A DNA stretch of 9,183 nt from Pseudomonadota bacterium (GCA_023416965.1 JAEZGJ010000207.1:1-9183); one strand, 5' to 3'; shown: positions 1 to 6,735, numbered from the stretch's first letter. Translations and numbers: made by a program. The notes: generated by a model not told the origin, from the letters alone.

Positions 1-265
1 CGCCCTCCGCGCCCCGCCGCCGGCGAGGCTGCCGCTGCGCGCGGCGGCGGGCGCCTATACCGTCGTCGTCTCCGGCCTGCGCATGGCCTTCGGCGGCCAT
101 TTCCTCTCCGACACGCTCATCGCCACGCTCCTCACCCTGCTCATCGTCGCCTTCGGCTACCACTGGTTCTACCGGCGGGTCCGGGCGCCGACCGAGGCCG
201 CCCTCGCCGACCGCCTCGCCGCCATGGGCGCGCCGCTCCGCCGCCTCTTCGGCGCCCGCGCCTGA
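1..265 (+). CDS. PAP2-family membrane phosphatase, C-terminal fragment (5' end outside window)
   Basis: The frame is open from the left edge (first full codon at base 2) to a TGA at 263-265. The visible 87 residues contain the third PAP2 (type 2 phosphatidic acid phosphatase) motif, R-x5-H-x3-D, in the stretch GLRMAFGGHFLSD. The His is the expected nucleophile-assisting residue. A hydrophobic segment follows (TLIATLLTLLIVAFGYHWF), then a basic, Arg-rich tail probably on the cytoplasmic side. Family members are multi-pass inner-membrane enzymes that remove phosphate from lipid substrates such as undecaprenyl pyrophosphate, phosphatidylglycerol phosphate or lipid A. The spacing FGGHFLSDT resembles alphaproteobacterial lipid phosphatases, but the substrate cannot be told from this end. 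Motifs 1 and 2 lie upstream, outside the window. The gene ends 78 bases before argG, with no clear terminator between them. Confidence 0.85.
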   Translation, partial: ALRAPPPARLPLRAAAGAYTVVVSGLRMAFGGHFLSDTLIATLLTLLIVAFGYHWFYRRVRAPTEAALADRLAAMGAPLRRLFGARA

Positions 266-277
266 CGGCGCGGCGTC

Positions 278-304
278 TTGCCTCTTGCCCGCAGCTTCTT
301 TAAG
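278..304 (+). promoter_or_regulatory. argG: possible weak promoter for argG
   Basis: The 78-base gap before argG holds two TTGCC-type hexamers (TTGCCT at 278-283, TTGCCC at 285-290) followed by an A/T-rich patch around TTCTTTAAG (296-304). The spacing fits a sigma-70 promoter poorly (about 15 bases from the first hexamer to TTTAAG). It is offered only because it is the least GC-rich part of the gap. argG could also be read from the upstream PAP2 gene. Confidence 0.2.
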
Positions 305-343
305 CCGACGCAACCCCCTCCGACTGCCCTGGAAAACCCGCTC

Positions 344-1579
<1,236 letters not shown>

Positions 1580-1601
1580 GGGAATCCGCTGGAACGAAAG
1601 G

Positions 1602-1625
1602 AGGCCGGGGCGACCCGGCCTTTTT
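1602..1625 (+). terminator. argG: intrinsic terminator of argG
   Basis: A perfect 8-bp stem AGGCCGGG (1602-1609) / CCCGGCCT (1614-1621) with tetraloop GCGA is followed by a T run (1621-1625). It starts 22 bases after the argG stop. On the other strand the T run is poor, so it is unlikely to end the convergent small gene efficiently. Confidence 0.85.
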
Positions 1626-1644
1626 CACGCGCGGTGGAGTGGGC

Positions 1645-1914
1645 TCACGGCCCCTGGAGGGTGCCCGTGGTCGGGCCGGGCGCGCCGGCGGAGCCTTGGA
1701 AGCGGTTGGCCGGCCGGGTGAGGCGATGGCCCGTGCCGGCGGCGTCCTCGTGGGTGCCGTATTCACTCTGCGACGACAGGGCGGGGCCGGCGAGGCGGGC
1801 GCTCCCGGCCAGCGACGAGGCGTGAGCGGAGGAGGCGATCCCTGCGACGGTCGAGATGGCTGCGGCAGCAAGGAGCGTGAGAGCCGACTTTCGAATCTCG
1901 AACTGCACGAACAT
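1645..1914 (-). CDS. small exported protein of unknown function
   Basis: I do not recognise this 89-residue protein. It starts with a textbook Sec signal peptide: a short N-region with one Arg-Lys pair (residues 8-9), a hydrophobic core (about 11-28) and an AHA signal peptidase I site, giving predicted cleavage after Ala32. The mature part is about 57 residues, rich in Gly, Ala, Ser and Pro, with no cysteine and no transmembrane segment, so it is probably a disordered periplasmic or secreted peptide. A strong ribosome binding site, GGGGGAGG (plus-strand 1921-1928), sits 6 bases before the ATG, which is the main reason to call this a gene. It lies alone between the ends of argG and argH, transcribed away from argH and toward argG, and ends about 20 bases from the argG terminator. 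The composite repeat lies upstream, possibly near its promoter. An artefact is still possible because it is short and low in complexity. Confidence 0.62.
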   Translation of the reverse strand: MFVQFEIRKSALTLLAAAAISTVAGIASSAHASSLAGSARLAGPALSSQSEYGTHEDAAGTGHRLTRPANRFQGSAGAPGPTTGTLQGP

Positions 1915-1935
1915 GGATCGCCTCCCCCGGTTGAT

Positions 1936-2039
1936 CGCCGCGGCCTTGCGCGGCGGCGTGACCTTGGGTGTCGGGAGGCGGGGAAAAGGTTCAAGAAGGG
2001 TTCGGGATTTTTTCGAACGGGGCGCGCCGGGCGACCATG
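1936..2039 (-). other. upstream region of the small exported gene
   Basis: This stretch has no gene. It holds an A/T-enriched patch at about 1984-2013 containing a short inverted repeat, GTTCG (2000-2004) / CGAAC (2014-2018), around a T6 run, and two GGTTC copies close together. On the minus strand the patch contains CTTGAACC, which resembles a -35 element, but I see no convincing -10 at proper spacing. A promoter for the small gene most likely lies here; the position is an inference. Confidence 0.3.
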
Positions 2040-2193
2040 CCCCACCCGCACCCTCCCCTCGCTCGCGCGAGGGGAGGGTGACTTTGACGTTTCACGTCAC
2101 GATCACGGCGGAGCCAGGCACGACCGATCAGGGTAAGGCGCGAGGTGGAAGTCCCCCTCTCCTCGCGTGAGCGAGGGGAGGGTGCGGGTGGGG
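2040..2193. repeat. composite palindromic repeat (REP-doublet / MITE-like element)
   Basis: Two 45-base arms (2040-2084 and 2149-2193) are inverted copies of each other, with 42 of 45 positions matching; the outer 33 bases match at 32. Each arm is itself a hairpin. In the left arm a perfect 13-bp stem CACCCTCCCCTCG (2049-2061) / CGAGGGGAGGGTG (2068-2080) flanks 6 bases. The right arm has a 12-bp stem with one mismatch and a GTGA loop (about 2155-2182). The 64-base spacer begins with a perfect palindrome TGACGT-TTC-ACGTCA (2085-2099). No target-site duplication is obvious and no protein is encoded. The outer ends CCCCACCCGC/GCGGGTGGGG look like a dispersed intergenic repeat seen in many alphaproteobacterial genomes; that comparison is from memory. 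It sits 13 bases beyond the argH terminator, where it could block 3' decay or read-through. Confidence 0.8.
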
Positions 2194-2205
2194 TCTTCTT
2201 TCCAG

Positions 2206-2224
2206 AAAAGCCGGCCTGACCGGC
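2206..2224 (-). terminator. argH: short intrinsic terminator of argH
   Basis: On the minus strand, a 5-bp stem GCCGG / CCGGC (plus-strand 2220-2224 and 2210-2214) with loop TCAGG is followed by TTTT (plus-strand AAAA, 2206-2209). It begins 5 bases after the argH stop. The stem is short but fully GC. The large palindromic repeat just beyond may assist. Confidence 0.55.
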
Positions 2225-2229
2225 CCCGC

Positions 2230-3627
2230 TCAGCCGAGCTTCTTCAGCCAGCGCTTCGCCTGCATGCGCACGTTCTTCGGCGCGGTGCCGCCATAGCTGA
2301 CCCGGCTCGCCACAGATTTAGCCACCGACAGCACCGAGAACACGTCCGCCGTGATGCGCTTGTCCACCGTCTGCATGTCGGCGAGGGTGAGCTTGTGCAG
2401 TGGCAGGCCCTTCTGCGAGGCGAGGCCCACGGCCCGCGCGGCGATGTGGTGGCTCTCCCGGAAGGGGATGCCGAGGGAGCGCACGCACCAGTCCGCGAGG
2501 TCCGTGGCGGTGGAATAGCCCTGGCCCGCCGCCTTCTTCATGACAGGCGCATTGGCCTCCATGTCCCGCACCATGCCGGCAGTCGCGGCGATCGCAAGGG
2601 ACAGCGAGGAGAGCGCGTCCATGGTCGGCTCCTTATCCTCCTGCATGTCCTTCTGGTAGGTCAGCGGCAGGCCCTTCAGCACCACGACGATGGCGTTGAA
2701 GGCGCCGAGGATGCGGCCGACCTTGGCGCGCACCAGTTCCGCCGCGTCGGGGTTGCGCTTCTGCGGCATGATCGAGGAGCCGGTGGAGAAGGCATCCGAC
2801 AGCTTCACGAAGGAGAAGGGCGAGGAGCACCAGATGACGATCTCCTCGGCGAGGCGTGACAGGTGCACCGCCGTGATCGTCGCCGCCGCCAGCACCTCCA
2901 TGACGAAGTCGCGGTCGGCAACCGAATCGAGCGAATTGGCGGTGGGGCGGTCGAAGCCCAGCGCCGCCGCCGTCATGTGCCGGTCGATGGGGAAGGAGGT
3001 GCCACAGAGGGCCGCCGCTCCCAGCGGGCTTTCGTTGAGCCTCCGGCGGGCGTCGGCGATCCGGCCGCGGTCGCGCCCGACCATCTCCACATAGGCCATG
3101 AGGTGGTGGCCGAAAGTGGTCGGCTGGGCCACCTGCAGGTGGGTGAAGCCGGGCATGACCGTGGCGGCCTCGGCGAGGGCCTTTTCCGCCAGCGCCTTCT
3201 GCAGGTCCTTGAGCTGTGCGTCAAGCCCGTCGGCGGCGTCGCGCACCCAGAGGCGGAAGTCGGTCGCCACCTGGTCGTTGCGCGAGCGGGCGGTGTGGAG
3301 GCGCCCGGCCGGTGCGCCGATGATCTCGGCGAGCCGCGCCTCCACGTTCATGTGGATGTCCTCGAGGCTGCGCTTGAAGGTGAAGGTGCCCCCCTCGATC
3401 TCGGCAAGGACCTGGTCGAGCCCCTTCGTGATCGCGGCTTCGTCAGCGCGGCTCACGATGCCTTGTTCGGCCAGCATGGCGACATGGGCTTTCGAGCCGG
3501 CGATGTCCTGCCTATACAGGCGCTTGTCGAAATCGATCGAGACGTTGATGTCCTCCATCACGGCGGCCGGACCTGAGGCATAGCGGCCGCCCCACATGGA
3601 ATTGCCGGCTTTGTCGGCTTCGGTCAT
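2230..3627 (-). CDS. argH: argininosuccinate lyase
   Basis: Splits argininosuccinate into arginine and fumarate, the final step of arginine synthesis; cytoplasmic homotetramer of the fumarase/aspartase superfamily. The 465 residues cover the whole family: MWGGRY at 11-16, substrate-binding HTARSRNDQVATD at 111-123, the FTHLQVAQPT segment at 161-170 with the general acid/base His163 region, TSFPIDR at 210-216, and the mobile-loop signature GSSIMPQKRNPD at 283-294 carrying the catalytic serine. The frame is open well upstream, but that extension is the mirror of tlpA and has no family resemblance. The ATG at 3627 has GGGGA about 7 bases ahead of it. An alternative start at Met11 is possible. 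It is divergent from tlpA, with only 33 bases between the two starts, and convergent toward argG across the small gene and the repeat. Confidence 0.97.
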   Translation of the reverse strand: MTEADKAGNSMWGGRYASGPAAVMEDINVSIDFDKRLYRQDIAGSKAHVAMLAEQGIVSRADEAAITKGLDQVLAEIEGGTFTFKRSLEDIHMNVEARLAEIIGAPAGRLHTARSRNDQVATDFRLWVRDAADGLDAQLKDLQKALAEKALAEAATVMPGFTHLQVAQPTTFGHHLMAYVEMVGRDRGRIADARRRLNESPLGAAALCGTSFPIDRHMTAAALGFDRPTANSLDSVADRDFVMEVLAAATITAVHLSRLAEEIVIWCSSPFSFVKLSDAFSTGSSIMPQKRNPDAAELVRAKVGRILGAFNAIVVVLKGLPLTYQKDMQEDKEPTMDALSSLSLAIAATAGMVRDMEANAPVMKKAAGQGYSTATDLADWCVRSLGIPFRESHHIAARAVGLASQKGLPLHKLTLADMQTVDKRITADVFSVLSVAKSVASRVSYGGTAPKNVRMQAKRWLKKLG

Positions 3628-3660
3628 CGTCTCGTCCCCGAAGGAAGAAGGAAGTCGCTG
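3628..3660. promoter_or_regulatory. 33-base divergent start region of argH and tlpA
   Basis: This short gap carries both ribosome binding sites back to back: GGGGA for argH on the minus strand, and AAGGAAGAAGGAAG (3641-3654) for tlpA on the plus strand. There is no room for two complete promoters, so at least one, and probably both, must lie inside the 5' coding region of the opposite gene. The two transcripts would then overlap at their 5' ends. Confidence 0.6.
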
Positions 3661-4290
3661 TTGTCCCGCGCCAGAATGACCATCCTCGCGGCAGGACTGA
3701 TCGGGCTGTGCGCCGGCGCTGTGGCCTTCTACTGGACAGGCGGCCCCGCGCGCAATGCGTCCGCGCAGGCATGCACCGCGGCGCGGACGGTGGCCGCCGG
3801 CCTCATGCCGCTGGCGCGCGGCGAGCTTGCCGCCTTCAAGGTGACGGAGGCGCCGATGATCGCGCCGAACCTCGCCTTCAAGGCGCCCGACGGCCGCGAG
3901 CTCCGGCTCGCCGACTTCCGCGGCCGCACCGTGCTCCTCAACCTCTGGGCGACATGGTGCGCCCCGTGCCGCCACGAGATGCCGGCCCTCGACCGCCTGC
4001 AGCAGACCCTCGGCGGCGACAGGTTCGAGGTCGTGGCGGTCAACATCGACACGCGCAATCCGGAGAGGGCCGCCACCTGGCTCACCGAGAACGGCATCCG
4101 CCACATGGCGCATTATGCCGATCACTCCGCCCGCATCTTCCAGGACCTGAAGACCGCCGGCCGCGCCTTCGGCATGCCGACCACGCTCCTCATCGACGCC
4201 AACGGCTGCGAGCTCGGCTTCCTCGCCGGCCCGGCCGAATGGGCGAGCGAGGACGCCCTCAGGCTGATCCGCACAGCCCTCGGCACCTGA
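3661..4290 (+). CDS. tlpA: TlpA-family membrane-anchored thiol:disulfide oxidoreductase
   Basis: Periplasmic thioredoxin-like reductase. In Bradyrhizobium, TlpA reduces the copper chaperone ScoI and the CoxB subunit for CuA-centre assembly of cytochrome aa3 oxidase. The 209 residues show an N-terminal membrane anchor (about 6-25), a linker with Cys38, the thioredoxin fold with active site WCAPC at 99-103, cis-Pro173 in GMPTT, and a second non-active Cys183. Cys38 and Cys183 match the extra structural disulfide known for TlpA. The C-terminal AGPAEWASEDAL segment (189-200) is nearly as in Bradyrhizobium TlpA. I chose the TTG start at 3661 because GGAAG (3650-3654) lies 6 bases ahead of it; the ATG at 3676 has no visible ribosome binding site and would trim the basic residues before the anchor. 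Probably in operon with the gene 14 bases downstream. Confidence 0.93.
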   Translation: MSRARMTILAAGLIGLCAGAVAFYWTGGPARNASAQACTAARTVAAGLMPLARGELAAFKVTEAPMIAPNLAFKAPDGRELRLADFRGRTVLLNLWATWCAPCRHEMPALDRLQQTLGGDRFEVVAVNIDTRNPERAATWLTENGIRHMAHYADHSARIFQDLKTAGRAFGMPTTLLIDANGCELGFLAGPAEWASEDALRLIRTALGT

Positions 4291-4304
4291 CGCAGACCCC
4301 GCCC

Positions 4305-4817
4305 ATGACCGACATCGCCGCGCGCCGCGCCGCCCTCTTCGCCCTGCTCGACCGCCTCGGCATCGCCACAACCACCCACGAGCACGAGGCGGTCTTCACC
4401 GTCGCCGCGAGCCGGCACGTGAAGGAGCAGATCCCCGGCGGCCACACCAAGAACCTCTTCCTCAAGGACAAGAAGGGGCGGCTCTTCCTCGTCGTCGCCC
4501 TCGGCGACGCGGTGATCGACCTCAAGCGCCTGCACGAGGTCATCGGCGCCTCCGGTCGCCTCTCCTTCGGCTCCGGCGAACTCCTGGAGGAGGTCTGGGG
4601 CGTGAAGCCGGGCTCCGTCACCCCCTTCGGCGCCAACGCCGACACGGCGGGCCGCGTCACCGTCATCCTCGACGCGGCAATGATGGAGCACGAGATCCTC
4701 AACTATCATCCGCTCGAGAATACGGCGACCACCTCCATCGCCCGCCGGGATCTGGTCGCCTTTCTCGAGGCCACCGGCCACCCGCCGCAGATCCTGCCCT
4801 GCAGCCAGCCGGCCTGA
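4305..4817 (+). CDS. Ala-tRNA(Pro) deacylase ProXp-ala (YbaK/PrdX-type trans-editing protein)
   Basis: Free-standing editing domain that hydrolyses alanine wrongly attached to tRNA(Pro) by prolyl-tRNA synthetase. Alphaproteobacterial ProRS generally lacks a working internal editing domain, so this protein supplies the function. The 170 residues form a single YbaK-like domain. Visible signatures are HEHEAVFTV (25-33), GGHTKNLFLKDKKGRLFLV (45-63) with the conserved Lys-Asn pair at 49-50 that acts on the aminoacyl ester, and KPGSVTPFGA (101-110). Length and motifs fit ProXp-ala (also called PrdX or ProX) better than YbaK, which clears Cys-tRNA(Pro). The ATG at 4305 lies 14 bases after the tlpA stop with no clear ribosome binding site, suggesting translation coupled to tlpA. 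Followed by a long untranslated region with hairpins. Confidence 0.9.
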   Translation: MTDIAARRAALFALLDRLGIATTTHEHEAVFTVAASRHVKEQIPGGHTKNLFLKDKKGRLFLVVALGDAVIDLKRLHEVIGASGRLSFGSGELLEEVWGVKPGSVTPFGANADTAGRVTVILDAAMMEHEILNYHPLENTATTSIARRDLVAFLEATGHPPQILPCSQPA

Positions 4818-4880
4818 CAGGCGCTCAGCCCGATCACGCGCCGGTGAGACATGCCACCATACCGCCCCATTTCGGCCCCT

Positions 4881-5075
4881 CTGGGGTCAAGACCGGGGGC
4901 GAGCCTGACCCCGTTGCCTCGACGCGGTCGGCGCTGCCCCGGACTTTTCAGCCCCCCAGCCCCCCGGGGCTCCGTATGACCCGTCGAGCGCCATCGGTCC
5001 TGCCGATGGAAACGTTCGGTCATCCCCTCCGACGCGAACGTGCGGGCCGGCGCTGTTGCGCCGGCCCGTTTTTTT
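4881..5075 (+). ncRNA. candidate structured RNA: 3' UTR small RNA or leader of phhB
   Basis: The 304-base gap 4818-5121 has no believable protein but is dense in perfect inverted repeats on the plus strand. They are GGGGTCA (4883-4889) / TGACCCC (4906-4912); GCCCCGG (4936-4942) / CCGGGGC (4964-4970); CCATCGG (4991-4997) / CCGATGG (5003-5009) with a 5-base loop; ACGTTCG (5012-5018) / CGAACGT (5035-5041); and then the 11-bp terminator hairpin. GGTCGGCGCTG at 4926-4936 repeats the terminator's 5' arm and loop start (5045-5055) with one transition, so an alternative pairing exists. I match it to no known riboswitch or small RNA family. It could be a small RNA ended by the terminator, a processed 3' UTR of the tlpA operon, or a leader controlling phhB. 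In GC-rich DNA short stems arise easily, so the fold is an inference; the terminator is solid. Confidence 0.4.
5043..5075 (+). terminator. strong intrinsic terminator between ProXp-ala gene and phhB
   Basis: A perfect 11-bp GC-rich stem CGGGCCGGCGC (5043-5053) / GCGCCGGCCCG (5058-5068) with TGTT loop is followed by seven T (5069-5075). It lies 226 bases after the ProXp-ala stop and 46 bases before the phhB start. No promoter is visible in those 46 bases, so phhB may depend on partial read-through. Confidence 0.93.
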
Positions 5076-5121
5076 GGGCCGCGGCCGGGGCGGGGGCAGG
5101 ATCGAAAGGCGGGAGAGCGGC

Positions 5122-5415
5122 ATGACCGGCAGGCTGACCGACGAGGAGCGACGCGAGGCCATGGCCTCCCTTCCCGGCTGGATCGCCGTCGAGGGGCGGG
5201 ACGCCATCACCCGCCGCTTCGCCTTCCGCGACTTCTCCGAGGCCTGGGGCTTCATGAGCCGCGTTGCTCTGGTCGCCGAGGCAATGGACCACCATCCCGA
5301 ATGGTTCAACGTCTACCGCACCGTCGAGGTGACGCTCTCCACCCACGACGCCGGCGGGCTCACCGCCAGGGACGTCAGGCTCGCCCGCGCCATGGACCAG
5401 ATCGCCGGGATCTGA
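5122..5415 (+). CDS. phhB: 4a-hydroxytetrahydrobiopterin dehydratase (pterin-4a-carbinolamine dehydratase)
   Basis: Dehydrates 4a-hydroxytetrahydropterin made by phenylalanine hydroxylase, so that the pterin cofactor can be recycled; small cytoplasmic enzyme of the PCD/DCoH family. The 97 residues match the family signature exactly: Glu53, then the HHP triad at 57-59, Tyr65 five residues on, His75 nine further, and Asp84. His57, His58 and His75 are the expected catalytic and pterin-binding residues. The length is typical. The ATG at 5122 has GGGAG (5111-5115) about 6 bases ahead. Earlier in-frame starts would lie within the terminator and add an Arg/Gly-rich extension unlike the family. No phenylalanine hydroxylase gene is in the window. 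The stop lies 7 bases from the stop of the convergent membrane-protein gene, with no terminator between them. Confidence 0.95.
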   Translation: MTGRLTDEERREAMASLPGWIAVEGRDAITRRFAFRDFSEAWGFMSRVALVAEAMDHHPEWFNVYRTVEVTLSTHDAGGLTARDVRLARAMDQIAGI

Positions 5416-5422
5416 CGGGCCT

Positions 5423-6379
5423 TTAGCGATCGCAGGTCCAGGTCATCACCGGCAGGCGGGCCTCCCGCTCGCCGAGGAAGCCGCGCGCCGAGCGCGCCGG
5501 CACCTCCACCTCGATGAGCCGGTTCGGCCCGAGCTCGACCACCTGGCGAAGCTGCACCTTTTCTCCTGCCTCGAGGCGGACGACCGGCTGGCCGCCGAGC
5601 GGCGCGTCGACCAGCGTCGCGCCGCCGGGCGAGACTTCCATGTCGAGCGTCCGGCAGCCGGCAGCGGTGGCCGCGGCGGGCGCTGGCGCGCTCTCCGCCG
5701 TCGGCGGCGAGAGGGTGATGGGCACGGTGCGCACGAGGCGGGGCTGCTCCGCACCGCCCGCCTGCTGCACCGGCGGCGGTGCCGCGGCCTCGCCCGCCGG
5801 CTGGTTGAAGGTGGTGAGGCCGGCAATGCCGAGGGCCGCCACAGCCGCGACGACCAGCACCACGAGCAGCCATTTCAGCCGCCGCGGGGAGGGGTCCGGC
5901 ACCCGCACCGAGGGGCCGCCGCCGCGGGCGATCTCCAGCTCCTTCTCGAGCTGGACCAGCGCCGAGAGATGCGAGATCTGCGCGTCGAGCTGGTCGTACC
6001 AGCCATCGAAGTCGTCGGGCGCCGGGTCGCTCGCCCGATAGGCGCGGTCGAGCCCGTCCAGCGAGGCCCTGAGGTCGATATGCGGGCCGGTGGGCGGCGC
6101 GCCGATATCGGTGCCGAAGCGGGTGATCGCGATGGCGAGATCGTTCTCGGCCCGGGCGATGACGTCGCGCAGGGCCGCCCGCGTCTCTGCATTGATCCGG
6201 TGGGCGAGGCGCTTCAGCTGTGCGGGCGGATCGGCGACGACCTTCAGTTCGGCCGCCGCCTGGCGCAGGGCGTCCTCGATGGTGCCCGCCGGGCGGGTGA
6301 GGCCGCCCATGCGTCCGCCATAGACGTCGAGCACGTGGAACCGGTAGCGATAGGCCGAGACGAGCGGGGCGACGTCCAC
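5423..6379 (-). CDS. single-pass membrane protein of unknown function with C-terminal SH3-like region
   Basis: I do not recognise this 318-residue protein. Residues 1-165 look cytoplasmic: mostly helical, with charged stretches (about 32-90 and 125-152) and a mixed region between. RRLK (166-169) then precedes one clear membrane span (about 169-190), which by the positive-inside rule puts the N-terminus in the cytoplasm. A Pro/Ala-rich linker (about 192-240) follows. The last 75 residues form a compact beta-rich region, with Cys242 and Cys316 placed to make a disulfide in the periplasm. The pattern LVDAPLGGQPVVRLEAGEKV and the later Arg-Gly-Phe-Leu-Gly resemble a bacterial SH3 domain, but weakly. 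The start is GTG at 6379, with GAGGAT 9 bases ahead and an in-frame stop 21 bases upstream; an internal Met24 is less likely. Codon use is like that of its neighbours. It could be a sensor or a cell-envelope binding protein; that is a guess. Confidence 0.8.
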   Translation of the reverse strand: MDVAPLVSAYRYRFHVLDVYGGRMGGLTRPAGTIEDALRQAAAELKVVADPPAQLKRLAHRINAETRAALRDVIARAENDLAIAITRFGTDIGAPPTGPHIDLRASLDGLDRAYRASDPAPDDFDGWYDQLDAQISHLSALVQLEKELEIARGGGPSVRVPDPSPRRLKWLLVVLVVAAVAALGIAGLTTFNQPAGEAAAPPPVQQAGGAEQPRLVRTVPITLSPPTAESAPAPAAATAAGCRTLDMEVSPGGATLVDAPLGGQPVVRLEAGEKVQLRQVVELGPNRLIEVEVPARSARGFLGEREARLPVMTWTCDR

Positions 6380-6397
6380 GAAACTCAGATCCTCGCG

Positions 6398-6643
6398 TCA
6401 GGACGCCGCCACGGCGCGGCCCGCTGCCCATCCCGGCGGATGGCAGCGCTGCGGAAGGGCGTCGGTATGGGAGCTGGCGACCATCACGGCGTGGGGTGGC
6501 TGCCGGCGGGACCCGGCCGATACCACCACCAGTGATGTCCGGGCGAGGCGGCCTTCGGGCGAAAGCGTGTCGAAAAAGCGCACGGCGGGGCGCAGGCGAC
6601 CACCCGTGCCGCCAACGGCGCTGACCTGTCCGACGCTCCCCAT
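6398..6643 (-). CDS. doubtful small ORF (81 residues) in the gap 6380-6735
   Basis: The 356-base gap between the rhomboid gene and the membrane-protein gene has no clear gene. The only candidate reads from ATG 6643, preceded by GGGGGGAG (plus-strand 6647-6654) with a rather short 3-4 base spacing, to a TGA at 6398, ending 18 bases before the next gene's GTG. The protein has no recognisable domain, no signal peptide and no clear membrane span. By my count about 80% of third codon positions are G or C, lower than the neighbours, which argues against strong coding selection. If real it would be co-transcribed with the downstream membrane-protein gene. Otherwise the gap holds a minor inverted repeat CGCCT-GTTT-AGGCG (6692-6705) with no T run, and nothing else that I can support. 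Confidence 0.28.
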   Translation of the reverse strand: MGSVGQVSAVGGTGGRLRPAVRFFDTLSPEGRLARTSLVVVSAGSRRQPPHAVMVASSHTDALPQRCHPPGWAAGRAVAAS

Positions 6644-6735
6644 GCGCTCCCCCCGAATCGATACCCAACGCGCGTGCGGGCCAATGGTTCCCGCCTGTTT
6701 AGGCGAAACATCACCTGAGGCAAAGAAGGCCGGGA

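Noticed and set aside
278..343. Upstream TTG start for argG adding 22 residues
   Set aside because: The added residues are unlike the family and occupy the probable promoter and leader region; the ATG at 344 gives the normal N-terminus.
1856..2170. Plus-strand open frame across the small exported gene's 5' end and the repeat
   Set aside because: Composition is that of a shadow frame and it is partly encoded by the palindromic repeat; the minus-strand gene has a real signal peptide and ribosome binding site.
2040..2193. CRISPR array or tRNA reading of the GC-rich palindromes
   Set aside because: Only two copies in inverted orientation, no regular spacers, and no cloverleaf or CCA-type ending.
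3628..4371. N-terminal extension of argH by about 248 residues
   Set aside because: The extension is the antisense of tlpA and the start of the ProXp-ala gene, with no resemblance to argininosuccinate lyase; the ATG at 3627 gives the usual family length.
4881..5075. Known riboswitch (SAM-II, TPP, cobalamin, glycine) or 6S RNA
   Set aside because: None of the conserved core sequences I know for these classes is present, and the ends are not complementary as in 6S RNA.
4844..5125. 93-residue plus-strand open frame in the gap before phhB
   Set aside because: It reads through the strong terminator hairpin and its T run, has low-complexity Pro/Arg/Gly content and no convincing ribosome binding site.
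6692..6705. CGCCT-GTTT-AGGCG hairpin as a terminator of the rhomboid gene
   Set aside because: Only 5 bp and no T run follows on either strand.
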